From the NCBI GenBank assembly GCA_017557435.1, contig JAFYYR010000015.1, forward strand, positions 1 through 64,000: 64,000 nt of DNA. Direction: 5' to 3'. The notes below the pieces were generated by a model. The model was not told the DNA's origin. It made no database searches and worked only from the letters and a program-made list of their open reading frames with translations. The position numbers and the translations under genes were made by a program. This DNA comes from Pseudobutyrivibrio sp. (lineage in GTDB: Bacteria > Bacillota > Clostridia > Lachnospirales > Lachnospiraceae). This document shows, one piece after another, positions 8,542 through 17,220 of the stretch. Each line of letters opens with the position of its first letter. The first letter of the stretch is position 1.

Positions 8542-8611
8542 GTCCTATTTTGAATAAATTTTAAAAATAAAAGTCCTATTTTGAAAGAATGGGACTTCAA
8601 AAATAGGACTG
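8542..8611 (-). promoter_or_regulatory. Operator-like repeats in the xre promoter region
   Basis: Two identical copies of gtcctattttgaa lie at 8542-8554 and 8573-8585 (31 bp apart, about three helical turns). A third, inverted copy with one extra a lies at about 8596-8610. On the minus strand one copy overlaps a plausible promoter (TTCAAA, 16 bp, TAAAAT). Binding of the XRE protein is inferred from position only. Confidence 0.55.
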
Positions 8612-8630
8612 TTACTACCACACTTTTTTA

Positions 8631-8664
8631 GGTAAAAATATAGAGAGTCCGAAGACTCTCTATA
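8631..8664 (-). terminator. Rho-independent terminator downstream of ppdK
   Basis: A perfect 11-bp stem (8639-8649 with 8654-8664) has a 4-nt cgaa loop. On the minus strand it is followed by TTTTTACC. It lies 120 bp past the ppdK stop. Confidence 0.85.
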
Positions 8665-8783
8665 CTTTAAAACCCGTTATTTCCGGGCTTTCGCAGATTT
8701 TTAAATCTGTATTTTTCCCTTTAATTCAAGGAAAAATCGACTTTTTTAACCTCTACAAAAGCCCTTTTATTTTTAGGTACTTA

Positions 8784-11423
8784 TTAATGTTTTTCGGCGA
8801 TAGCAGCCTGAGCTGCTGCAAGTCTTGCGATAGGTACTCTGAATGGAGAGCATGATACATAGTCAAGACCAATCTTGTGGCAGAATTCTACTGAAGATGG
8901 ATCTCCACCGTGCTCACCGCAGATACCTACGTGAAGCTTAGGATTAACTGGCTTACCAAGCTTGATAGCTGTCTCCATAAGCTTACCAACACCTGTCTGG
9001 TCAAGCTTAGCAAATGGGTCGTTCTCGAAGATCTTTGTGTCATAGTAAGCATTTAAGAACTTACCAGCATCATCACGAGAGAAACCAAATGTCATCTGTG
9101 TAAGGTCGTTTGTACCGAAGCAGAAGAAGTCTGCCTCTGCAGCGATCTCATCAGCTGTAAGAGCAGCACGTGGGATCTCGATCATTGTACCAACCTCGTA
9201 CTCAAGCTTAGCACCAGCAGCAGCGATCTCTGCATCAGCTGTCTCTACAACTACCTGCTTAACGTACTTAAGCTCCTTAACCTCACATACAAGTGGGATC
9301 ATGATTTCTGGCTTAACATTCCAATCTGGATGAGCCTTCTGAACTTCAAGTGCTGCACGGATAACAGCCTTTGTCTGCATCTTAGCAATTGAAGGATATG
9401 TAACAGCAAGACGGCATCCTCTGTGACCCATCATTGGGTTGAACTCATGAAGTGAGTCGATGATAGCCTTGATTTCCTCTACTGACTTATTCTTAGCATC
9501 AGCAAGCTTCTTGATATCAGCTTCCTCTGTAGGAACGAACTCGTGAAGTGGTGGATCAAGGAATCTGATTGTAACTGGGCATCCCTCAAGTGCCTCATAA
9601 AGAGCCTTGAAGTCTCCCTGCTGGTAAGGAAGAATCTTCTCGAGAGCTTCCTCACGCTCTTCCTCTGTATCTGAGCAGATCATCTCACGGAATGCTGCAA
9701 TTCTGTCAGCCTCGAAGAACATGTGCTCTGTACGGCAAAGACCGATACCTTCTGCACCAAGCTCTCTAGCCTTCTTAGCATCAGCTGGAGTATCTGCATT
9801 TGTACGAACCTTAAGTTTTCTGAACTCGTCAGCCCAAGCCATAACACGGCCGAACTCACCAGCGATAACAGCGTCAACTGTTGGGATGATACCAGCGTAG
9901 ATGTTACCTGTTGTACCATCGATAGAGATCTCTGATCCCTCTGTAAATGTTGTGCCTGCAAGAGTGAACTTCTTGTTCTCCTCATCCATGTTGATGTCGC
10001 CGCAACCAGATACACAGCATGTACCCATACCACGAGCAACAACGGCAGCGTGTGATGTCATACCACCACGAACTGTAAGGATACCCTGAGCAGCCTTCAT
10101 ACCTGTGATATCTTCTGGAGATGTCTCAAGACGTACAAGAACTACCTTCTCTCCTCTAGCAGCCCAAGCCTCTGCGTCATCAGCTGTAAATACAACCTTA
10201 CCGCAAGCAGCACCTGGAGATGCACCAAGACCCTTACCAAGTGGAGTTGCAGCCTTAAGAGCAGCAGCCTCGAACTGTGGGTGAAGAAGTGTATCAAGGT
10301 TACGTGGGTCGATCATTGCTACAGCCTCTTCTGGAGTCTTGTGTCCCTCATCAACGAGGTCGCAAGCGATCTTAAGAGCAGCTGGAGCTGTTCTCTTACC
10401 GTTACGGCACTGGAGCATGTAAAGCTTCTTGTTCTCTACTGTGAACTCCATATCCTGCATATCATGGTAGTGATTCTCAAGAGTCTCACATACCTTGATG
10501 AACTCTGCGTATGCCTCTGGGAACTCCTTCTCCATCTGAGCGATTGGCATTGGTGTACGAACACCAGCAACTACGTCCTCGCCCTGTGCGTTGATAAGAA
10601 ACTCACCCATAAGCTTGTTCTCGCCTGTAGCTGGGTCACGAGTAAATGCAACACCAGTACCAGACTCATTATTTAAGTTACCGAATACCATAGGCATTAC
10701 GTTAACTGCTGTACCCCATGAATAAGGGATATCGTTGTCTCTTCTGTAAACGTTTGCACGAGGGTTATCCCATGAACGGAATACTGCCTCGATAGCGAGC
10801 TTTAACTGCTCTACTGGATCTGAAGGGAAATCAGAACCGAGCTGATTCTTGTACTCAGCCTTGAACTGCTCAGCAAGTTCCTTAAGATCTGCTGCAGTAA
10901 GGTCTACGTCAAACTTAACACCCTTCTTTTCCTTCATCTCATCGATGAGCTGCTCGAAGTACTTCTTACCTACTTCCATAACTACATCTGAGAACATCTG
11001 AATAAATCTTCTGTATGAATCGTATACGAAACGCTCGAAAGCTGGATCTGGATTACCAGCGATCATAGCTGCTACTACTTCATCATTAAGACCAAGATTA
11101 AGGATTGTATCCATCATACCTGGCATAGATGCACGCGCACCTGAACGAACTGAAACGAGAAGTGGATTCTTAAGGTCACCGAACTTCTTGCCGTTAATCT
11201 CCTCCATCTTCTTAACGCCGTCCATAGCCTGAGCCATGATCTCGTCGTTAATCTTACGGCCGTCCTCATAGTACTGTGTACAAGCCTCTGTTGTGATTGT
11301 GAAACCCTGTGGAACTGGTAACCCAATACTTGTCATCTCTGCAAGGTTTGCACCCTTACCACCGAGAAGATTACGCATTGTCATGTCACCTTCGCTAAAC
11401 ATATAAACCCATTTGTTAGCCAT
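8784..11423 (-). CDS. ppdK: Pyruvate, phosphate dikinase
   Basis: This 879-aa enzyme interconverts pyruvate + ATP + Pi and PEP + AMP + PPi. The length is exactly that of bacterial PPDK. The N-terminal ATP-grasp domain opens with GGKGANLAEMTSIGLPVPQGF. The phospho-accepting histidine lies in GGMTSHAAVVARGMG (about residue 456). The C-terminal PEP/pyruvate barrel includes EIMIPLVCEVKELK and the catalytic-cysteine motif VGICGEHGGDP. An AGGAGG site precedes the ATG. It stands alone between two terminators. In anaerobic Firmicutes it usually works in PPi-linked glycolysis. Confidence 0.97.
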   Translation of the reverse strand: MANKWVYMFSEGDMTMRNLLGGKGANLAEMTSIGLPVPQGFTITTEACTQYYEDGRKINDEIMAQAMDGVKKMEEINGKKFGDLKNPLLVSVRSGARASMPGMMDTILNLGLNDEVVAAMIAGNPDPAFERFVYDSYRRFIQMFSDVVMEVGKKYFEQLIDEMKEKKGVKFDVDLTAADLKELAEQFKAEYKNQLGSDFPSDPVEQLKLAIEAVFRSWDNPRANVYRRDNDIPYSWGTAVNVMPMVFGNLNNESGTGVAFTRDPATGENKLMGEFLINAQGEDVVAGVRTPMPIAQMEKEFPEAYAEFIKVCETLENHYHDMQDMEFTVENKKLYMLQCRNGKRTAPAALKIACDLVDEGHKTPEEAVAMIDPRNLDTLLHPQFEAAALKAATPLGKGLGASPGAACGKVVFTADDAEAWAARGEKVVLVRLETSPEDITGMKAAQGILTVRGGMTSHAAVVARGMGTCCVSGCGDINMDEENKKFTLAGTTFTEGSEISIDGTTGNIYAGIIPTVDAVIAGEFGRVMAWADEFRKLKVRTNADTPADAKKARELGAEGIGLCRTEHMFFEADRIAAFREMICSDTEEEREEALEKILPYQQGDFKALYEALEGCPVTIRFLDPPLHEFVPTEEADIKKLADAKNKSVEEIKAIIDSLHEFNPMMGHRGCRLAVTYPSIAKMQTKAVIRAALEVQKAHPDWNVKPEIMIPLVCEVKELKYVKQVVVETADAEIAAAGAKLEYEVGTMIEIPRAALTADEIAAEADFFCFGTNDLTQMTFGFSRDDAGKFLNAYYDTKIFENDPFAKLDQTGVGKLMETAIKLGKPVNPKLHVGICGEHGGDPSSVEFCHKIGLDYVSCSPFRVPIARLAAAQAAIAEKH

Positions 11424-11547
11424 TACAAAATCCTCCTAAAAATATAAATAACGATACTGAAACCGCCTGTATTTAAACGGGGTTGCAGACGGTCCTTTTC
11501 TATTGAAACACAAATTGTACCCCACTTCAAACAATTTTGTCTGTAAA

Positions 11548-11606
11548 AATAACAGAAAAACAGCAGCGATTTTTGTGCAATATTTTCACACTATTCGCTG
11601 CTGTTT
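11548..11606 (-). terminator. Terminator of the secY2-gtfB operon
   Basis: A 12-bp perfect stem (11558-11569 with 11595-11606) encloses a 25-nt loop. On the minus strand a TTTTTCTG tract follows. It begins 9 bp after the gtfB stop. Confidence 0.8.
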
Positions 11607-11614
11607 ACTGTCAT

Positions 11615-12958
11615 TTAAAAAATATAGTCTCTTTTTTCTGCCGCAAGCCCCTGTTCATGCTGTTTTCTGACTGCTTTGTCCATTGCATCTTTGCTGTCTA
11701 GTAAGCTTTTTATCCGCCCCGCTAATTGTTTATAATCGTTCGACAAATAAACGTTTTCGTCGGCTATGTATTCCTTTGAATGGATTGTCTCTTTAAAGGC
11801 AAAAATAATCTGGTTGTTAAAAAAGGCACGTCTTGTGGCTTCAACTATCTCGCCCTCATGATTTATATCAAGGAAAATGTCACATTCAACAAAGAGCCTA
11901 TCCAGTGTAGCCATTTTCACATTAGGATACATAATTACATTCTCATACTGTTCGTGAGAAAGAAGCTTTGCTGACATCTCCGTCAATGCTGTCACATGGA
12001 ACTTCACCATTGGCAGTGCTTCAAGCAATTCCTTAAGCTTCTCTACATTTTCAGTGTTAGTACAAATGAGGGCTGATGGCCTGCCTAGATTTTCCCTGTT
12101 AAAGGTGTAAATGAATCCAAGCTCTGAAATCATATCCTTTGGCGCCTTAAGCTCCATAAGTCGATTGTAGGCCTGCCTGTTTTGAACTATCACCCTCTGG
12201 CATCGGTTAGATTTTTTATCGAAAATAATCTGCATATTTCCAGGAATATCTTGGCCCACATTCTCCTGCCAAAAGAGAATATCTCCCTTTTCACCCTGGA
12301 CATCCGCCAAAGCATTTGAAACAAAAAATGGCACTGAAAGAGAATTAAAGAATATTCTGTTATTCTCCCAGCCCTGGCTGCAGATAAAATATTTTACAAA
12401 CTCGGTGCGGTTCTTAAATATCAAAGTCTGACCATCTACATTTAGCACAATGTCACTGGTTACGAAGTTTTCAATGATTACCTCCCGGCCCTCTGCATCA
12501 AAATATGACTTGTTCACCTTTTGAGATTTCTTGTTAAATGTGGTGAGGGCGTACTTGCATCCATATTTGTTGTAATGCTCAGAAATACGCACATTGCCAG
12601 CCTCATCAAGCCAGTCCACGATTTTAACCAAGCGCTTGTTTTTAGGCTCAGCATAAAAAATACGACCACGCTCTCTACTTTTGTCATGAATGGAACCACT
12701 GGTGTTATTGCCACTTATCTCCCAAAAATCAGGCACCTCCACCTGATTGAAATAGCGGGGCTTTTGATTCTTCTTAGAAAAATCTCCCAAGTAGAACTCA
12801 AAAACATTAATCACACCATCAGGCAAAAATCCCTCATCATTAATGACTACAGCCTGAAAATCCAGGTCTGCATTCTTGAAGGATTCCACCAAATCCTGGC
12901 TACCCTTATTAAAGTAATCCATGAGAAGTATTATTTTTTGTTCACTACTTCTTTCCAC
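11615..12958 (-). CDS. gtfB: Accessory Sec glycosylation chaperone GtfB
   Basis: This 447-aa protein matches GtfB, the catalytically degenerate GT-B partner of GtfA. In streptococcal loci the GtfA-GtfB complex adds the first GlcNAc residues to serines and threonines of SRRP adhesins before export. The N-terminal pattern KIILLMDYFNKGSQDLVESF...VVINDEGFLPDGV is diagnostic of the family. The C-terminal Rossmann half is recognisable (ALICTNTENVEKLKELLEALP, FVECDIFLDINHEGEIVEA). A GTG start at 12958 inside gtfA has GGAG upstream and keeps the first beta strand. It overlaps gtfA by 28 bp and ends the operon. Confidence 0.92.
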   Translation of the reverse strand: MERSSEQKIILLMDYFNKGSQDLVESFKNADLDFQAVVINDEGFLPDGVINVFEFYLGDFSKKNQKPRYFNQVEVPDFWEISGNNTSGSIHDKSRERGRIFYAEPKNKRLVKIVDWLDEAGNVRISEHYNKYGCKYALTTFNKKSQKVNKSYFDAEGREVIIENFVTSDIVLNVDGQTLIFKNRTEFVKYFICSQGWENNRIFFNSLSVPFFVSNALADVQGEKGDILFWQENVGQDIPGNMQIIFDKKSNRCQRVIVQNRQAYNRLMELKAPKDMISELGFIYTFNRENLGRPSALICTNTENVEKLKELLEALPMVKFHVTALTEMSAKLLSHEQYENVIMYPNVKMATLDRLFVECDIFLDINHEGEIVEATRRAFFNNQIIFAFKETIHSKEYIADENVYLSNDYKQLAGRIKSLLDSKDAMDKAVRKQHEQGLAAEKRDYIF

Positions 12959-14427
12959 TTAGACTCCACCTCACTAGTCAAATATGCCTTAGCCTTCTTG
13001 TAGGAATGCTCAGAAAATGCATCCATATCGCTGTCTATAAATAGCTTTTTAATAGCCTCCACCAACTTCTTCTGGCGCCTTGTACTTTCCATACCGATGG
13101 AATATGGAATCTTAAAACCATTTTTTCCATCATCAATAAATGCCTTGTTTCCATAGCGCACATCAAAGCCTATTATTGGGAGACCTGAACCTACAGCCTC
13201 CATAAGGGTCAGTCCAAAGCCCTCACTGGTAGATGCAGAAAAATATGCCTGATACTTGATGTACACATCCTCTAGATTCTGCTGTCCCATCAGATGTATA
13301 TAGTCAGAGGCTCCAAGCTTTTTAATCTGAGCCTGCAAATCAGCTGCCGCACCACCTTTTCCGTAAATATCTAGGGTGATATCCGGAATATCCTTTCTGG
13401 CCTCAGCAACTGCTGCAACCAGCCAATCCACATGCTTTTCTGTGGCAAGTCGAGATGCTGTAATAGCAGAATGCGGCTTTCTAGGCTCTGTCGGCTTTTT
13501 CAACTCGTCCAAACTGCCTACTGGGATTGTGTATACTGTAGGCTTCACACCAGAATATTTTTCAAACTGCTCTATCAAAAGCTGCCTCTGGTTCTCTGTG
13601 GCAGTCACATAAAAATCAATATGCTTATTCATGGAGAAGGTGTATTCATAGTAGTTATTCCAGAGAATATTATCTTCATCTGTAGCACCCTCACTAAAAT
13701 GATCTGCATGGATAACTACACCAACTTTGGCATCTCCCTTTTTTTCAAGTATAGCCTGAGCCTGGCCAGTAGCTCTATCAATAATAACAATGTCATCCGC
13801 CGTAAGCTCCAAGCGAGAAGTCATATAGCCTATTAACTCCTCCTTTGAGCAGATAACTTTATCTGGGAACTTGTACATTACCACATCATCATCGATAATC
13901 TCCTCGTATGCAACAGAGCCATCTCGATTGAAATATCTCCTGTGATAAAGATGGGCCTTTCCATCTAGAGGACCATAATACTCGCTGAAAATTCGCCCTG
14001 AGGTAAAATAGTCCTTTCGAATGAGGCAACCTGCAGAGACCATCTCCACTCTGTGCACAAGCTCATTTTTATCATCAGTAAAATAAACTCTATAGAAATT
14101 ACCCTGGCCCTCAAAAATCAATTTGCCAATATTTCCATCACGCTCATAGGTAAAGCTTTTGCCAGCTATAGTGGCCTTCAAATCATCAAGAGTAAATGTC
14201 ACAGGCTCTGGCACATAGTCAGAGAAAAATGTGTACAGCCAAATGATTTCCTCGTCAAGAAAACCGATATTTCTAGTCATATCGATGAGATTATCCCGAG
14301 AAAACATATCGGTAAATATGAACTTTGCCTCGGCTTTAATTTTCCTGAAAATCTTTGCTCTGTAGGCCTGAGCATACTCAACACCTGATGAAGCCCAACC
14401 TATTCCTAAGTTGAAATTGTAAATCAT
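12931..14427 (-). CDS. gtfA: Accessory Sec O-GlcNAc transferase GtfA
   Basis: This 498-aa GT4-type glycosyltransferase begins MIYNFNLGIGWASSGVEYAQAYRAKIF, the GtfA hallmark. The C-terminal Rossmann domain holds AITASRLATEKHVDWLVAAVAEA and the EGFGLTLMEA EX7E nucleotide-sugar motif near residue 402. With GtfB it should attach GlcNAc to the serine-rich repeats of the two SRRPs (starts 27042 and 34849) in the cytoplasm. It lies 11 bp after secA2 and overlaps gtfB, matching the canonical secA2-gtfA-gtfB order. Confidence 0.94.
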   Translation of the reverse strand: MIYNFNLGIGWASSGVEYAQAYRAKIFRKIKAEAKFIFTDMFSRDNLIDMTRNIGFLDEEIIWLYTFFSDYVPEPVTFTLDDLKATIAGKSFTYERDGNIGKLIFEGQGNFYRVYFTDDKNELVHRVEMVSAGCLIRKDYFTSGRIFSEYYGPLDGKAHLYHRRYFNRDGSVAYEEIIDDDVVMYKFPDKVICSKEELIGYMTSRLELTADDIVIIDRATGQAQAILEKKGDAKVGVVIHADHFSEGATDEDNILWNNYYEYTFSMNKHIDFYVTATENQRQLLIEQFEKYSGVKPTVYTIPVGSLDELKKPTEPRKPHSAITASRLATEKHVDWLVAAVAEARKDIPDITLDIYGKGGAAADLQAQIKKLGASDYIHLMGQQNLEDVYIKYQAYFSASTSEGFGLTLMEAVGSGLPIIGFDVRYGNKAFIDDGKNGFKIPYSIGMESTRRQKKLVEAIKKLFIDSDMDAFSEHSYKKAKAYLTSEVESKWKEVVNKK

Positions 14428-14438
14428 GAAAGCCTCCG

Positions 14439-16787
14439 TTATGGCAATAAAATGTGTAACTTATTTTTCTTATCAAGACGCACCTCAGATAGAAGTACGT
14501 TTCGAATAATATTTTTCTTAACTGTCGCCTCCATTTTTCTGAAGGACTCTAGCGCCTCTGCGTGATACTCATACATAAGGTTTCTCTGGGCAGAGCTACG
14601 TCCGGAAACTGCGGCCTGTAGCTGCTGTAAATAGTCAACCTGCTCAATCCAAGCATCATCGATAGCTGATAGGGCAGAGATTCTCACGAAATCATTCATA
14701 GCATTCTTAGAATTGAGAGTGTCCAACTTTTCCTGGAAGGACTTCTCCACTCTGGCCATAATGTATGCCTTAACTCTGGACTTGTTCTTGTAGTCCATCA
14801 CATTTACTTCTCTATCCATGCTATAGGAAATGTTATCCAGTAAAAATCTCTTTAGGGCAGGACCATCCAAATTAGGATTCTCCTTAAGGAACGAGTCCAC
14901 ATTGTCCTCTGCTATTGCAATAAGCCTTTCCTTTTCCAGAGTGCCACCATCAAGAAGCATATCTCTAGTGTCGTACATAAGCTTACGCTCTAGCTGCAGA
15001 ACAATATCATAGTCCTTGGCAGTCTTTCTGTTGGTGCTGCCTACCTCTTCATTAATACGTTGGGCATTGTTAACGATTCGCTTTACTCGTCTATCGCTAA
15101 TCTTGCGCTTGCCCTCTATATATTTTTTAAGCTTTTCAGGGTCGGTACCCTTCTCAACAATATCATCCTCTAGAGAAACAATAAATCGACTATAGCCTGG
15201 GTCACCCTGACGGCCTGCTCGTCCTCTGGCCTGACGCTCATCTCGAATATTAAGCATTCGACCTACACCGATAACTGCCAGACCACCAAGCTCCTTAACA
15301 CCTGCTCCAAGCTTAATATCAGTACCACGGCCTGCCATAGAAGTAGCCACAGTCATGGCGCCCATCTGGCCTGCCTCCTTTATGATATCAGCCTCCCAGA
15401 AGGCATTGTTAGCATTTAAAACAGAATGTGGAATACCCTTTTCAACCAATAAATGGGAAATGATTTCTGTATCGGAAATCATAGTGGTCACTATAAGCAC
15501 AGGCTGACCTGTGTCATGCTTTTTAAGAGCCAGCCTGATTGCTGCCTCAAATTGCTTCTTGGAATCGCTGAAATACCAGTCAGGACAGTCCACACGCTGT
15601 ATAGGATTGTTGGTAGGGATAACCACTACCTTTTTACCGTACACGTCATAAAGCTCATCCTTGGCATCATAAATGGTTCCACTCATGCCAGACATCTTAG
15701 GGAACATTGAAAAGAAATTCTGATAGGTGATGGATGCCATAGAACGGTTCTCCTGAGTAATTTCCACCTGCTCCTTGCACTCAATGGCCTGATGCTGTCC
15801 ACCTCTTAGCTTAACGCCCTTAAGCATACGACCGGAGCTGGCATCAATAAGCGCCACTTCACCAGACTCAGAAATCATGTACTCAGTACCCTTTTCAATA
15901 ATCATATGTGCTCTAAGAGCAAGTACCAGATGACGATAAATCTCAAAATACTCAGGAGCAAAAATATTGTCTATGCCAAAATAACTCTCAGCATACTCAA
16001 GTCCCTTCTCAGTGAACCATACATTTTTCTCCTCTACCTCGTAATCCTCATCCTCCTTTAAGGTTCTGATGAAGAAGTCAGCAGTCTCATATAGATTAGA
16101 CTGGACACGAGGAGCACCAGAAATAACAAGAGGTGTGCTGGCACTATCAAGAAGTACCGAGTCAGCCTCATCGATAATTATGTAATTGAACTCACGCAAA
16201 AATCTCTCTTTTGAAGACTTCACCAAATTGTTAATCAGATAATCAAATCCCAATGCTGAGTGGGTGGTATATACGATATCGCAGGCGTAGATTTCCTTTT
16301 TCTCATCATTTTCAAATTTCTCGGACTCATCACGCTTAACACCTGCTGCAATTGTAAGTCCCATAAACTCATAGGCTGGTCCCATCTCCTCAGCGTCACG
16401 AAGAGCCAAGTACTCATTATTTGTAACAAGGATTGCCCCCTTGCCCTCTAGACCATTTAGGTACATAGGAAGTGTAGCTGTAAGAGTCTTGCCCTCACCG
16501 GTGTTCATCTCTGCAAGATAACCCTTGTGAAGAGCTATCCCTGCCATAATCTGAACATCAAATGGGTACATATGAAGCACACGGTAATCCGCCTCGCACA
16601 TAGCAGCAAAAGCCTCAGGCATAATGTCATCAAGAGTCTTGCCATCTGCAAGTCGCTGCTTAAACTCCTTAGTCTTTGCCTGAAGCTGCTCATCAGTAAG
16701 GGCTGCCACCTGTTCCTTGTAGCTTTTAACCTTTTTCAGTTCTCTTTGAAGTTTTTTTACTATCGACCTAGTCTTTTTAATTTTCAT
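14439..16787 (-). CDS. secA2: Accessory Sec translocation motor SecA2
   Basis: This 782-aa ATPase belongs to the SecA2 group that moves SRRPs through SecY2. The Walker A MNTGEGKT is near residues 97-104, IIIDEADSVL near 205, and SMAGRGTDIKLG in the second motor domain. The protein ends soon after the helical scaffold (KKNKLHILLP). It lacks the cysteine-rich zinc tail of housekeeping SecA, as expected for SecA2. It lies within a tight operon (1-bp gap to asp3, 11 bp to gtfA). Confidence 0.96.
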   Translation of the reverse strand: MKIKKTRSIVKKLQRELKKVKSYKEQVAALTDEQLQAKTKEFKQRLADGKTLDDIMPEAFAAMCEADYRVLHMYPFDVQIMAGIALHKGYLAEMNTGEGKTLTATLPMYLNGLEGKGAILVTNNEYLALRDAEEMGPAYEFMGLTIAAGVKRDESEKFENDEKKEIYACDIVYTTHSALGFDYLINNLVKSSKERFLREFNYIIIDEADSVLLDSASTPLVISGAPRVQSNLYETADFFIRTLKEDEDYEVEEKNVWFTEKGLEYAESYFGIDNIFAPEYFEIYRHLVLALRAHMIIEKGTEYMISESGEVALIDASSGRMLKGVKLRGGQHQAIECKEQVEITQENRSMASITYQNFFSMFPKMSGMSGTIYDAKDELYDVYGKKVVVIPTNNPIQRVDCPDWYFSDSKKQFEAAIRLALKKHDTGQPVLIVTTMISDTEIISHLLVEKGIPHSVLNANNAFWEADIIKEAGQMGAMTVATSMAGRGTDIKLGAGVKELGGLAVIGVGRMLNIRDERQARGRAGRQGDPGYSRFIVSLEDDIVEKGTDPEKLKKYIEGKRKISDRRVKRIVNNAQRINEEVGSTNRKTAKDYDIVLQLERKLMYDTRDMLLDGGTLEKERLIAIAEDNVDSFLKENPNLDGPALKRFLLDNISYSMDREVNVMDYKNKSRVKAYIMARVEKSFQEKLDTLNSKNAMNDFVRISALSAIDDAWIEQVDYLQQLQAAVSGRSSAQRNLMYEYHAEALESFRKMEATVKKNIIRNVLLSEVRLDKKNKLHILLP

Positions 16788-16788
16788 C

Positions 16789-17220
16789 TTATATTTCTTC
16801 TATGGTTACTGAATGGTAAACAAATTCTTTCATACCTGCATTTATCAACTGCATTTTGTAACTGTAGGTTTTAAGAGGACAAGAAAACTCTGCCTCCGTA
16901 CCTCTAATAGTAAAATCTCCTGCCTCGCGCTCATATCTGTCCAGAAATACCAGTCTCACCAGGCAGCCTTTGCCATCCTTGGTGTCTATATTTATCTTAA
17001 TCCTATAGCGGCTCTCACCGTCTATAATAGGCAGCGATGGCTCAATTCTTTGAGCCTGATAATTGGTCAAAGAATACCACTGCTTGATAACTGTGCCCGG
17101 TGGCATCAGCTCATTTTTAAACCTGACACAATTTCTCGCCTCATAATCAATTTTCGAGCCATAGAGATAGGTATCAGAACTATATTCATTCCAATAGATT
17201 GTCCAAATCGCTTTTTCCAT
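16789..17220 (-). CDS. asp3: Accessory Sec system protein Asp3
   Basis: This 143-aa protein has the Asp3 signature: an N-terminal IYWNEYSSDTYLYGSKIDYE, then RFKNELMPPGTVIKQWYS and NYQAQRIEPSLPIIDGESRYRI. Asp3 forms the Asp1-Asp2-Asp3 complex that binds SRRP cargo and SecA2 at the membrane. It is directly adjacent to asp1 and secA2. The canonical neighbour asp2 is missing between asp1 and asp3 and is found instead at 27207-28703. Confidence 0.9.
   Translation of the reverse strand: MEKAIWTIYWNEYSSDTYLYGSKIDYEARNCVRFKNELMPPGTVIKQWYSLTNYQAQRIEPSLPIIDGESRYRIKINIDTKDGKGCLVRLVFLDRYEREAGDFTIRGTEAEFSCPLKTYSYKMQLINAGMKEFVYHSVTIEEI

Larger units (their letters stand above)
8481..8783. other. 303-bp intergenic region between xre and ppdK
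   Basis: This gap holds the xre promoter/operator repeats (8542-8611), a strong terminator for ppdK (8631-8664) and a second small hairpin (cagattt/aaatctg, about 8694-8709). I see no gene. It is also a plausible place for one end of the conjugative element, but I could not identify an att core or integrase. Confidence 0.6.

Noticed and set aside
8481-8783. Attachment site of the conjugative element
   Set aside because: No integrase, no direct-repeat pair and no tRNA or known target gene end could be identified in the window.
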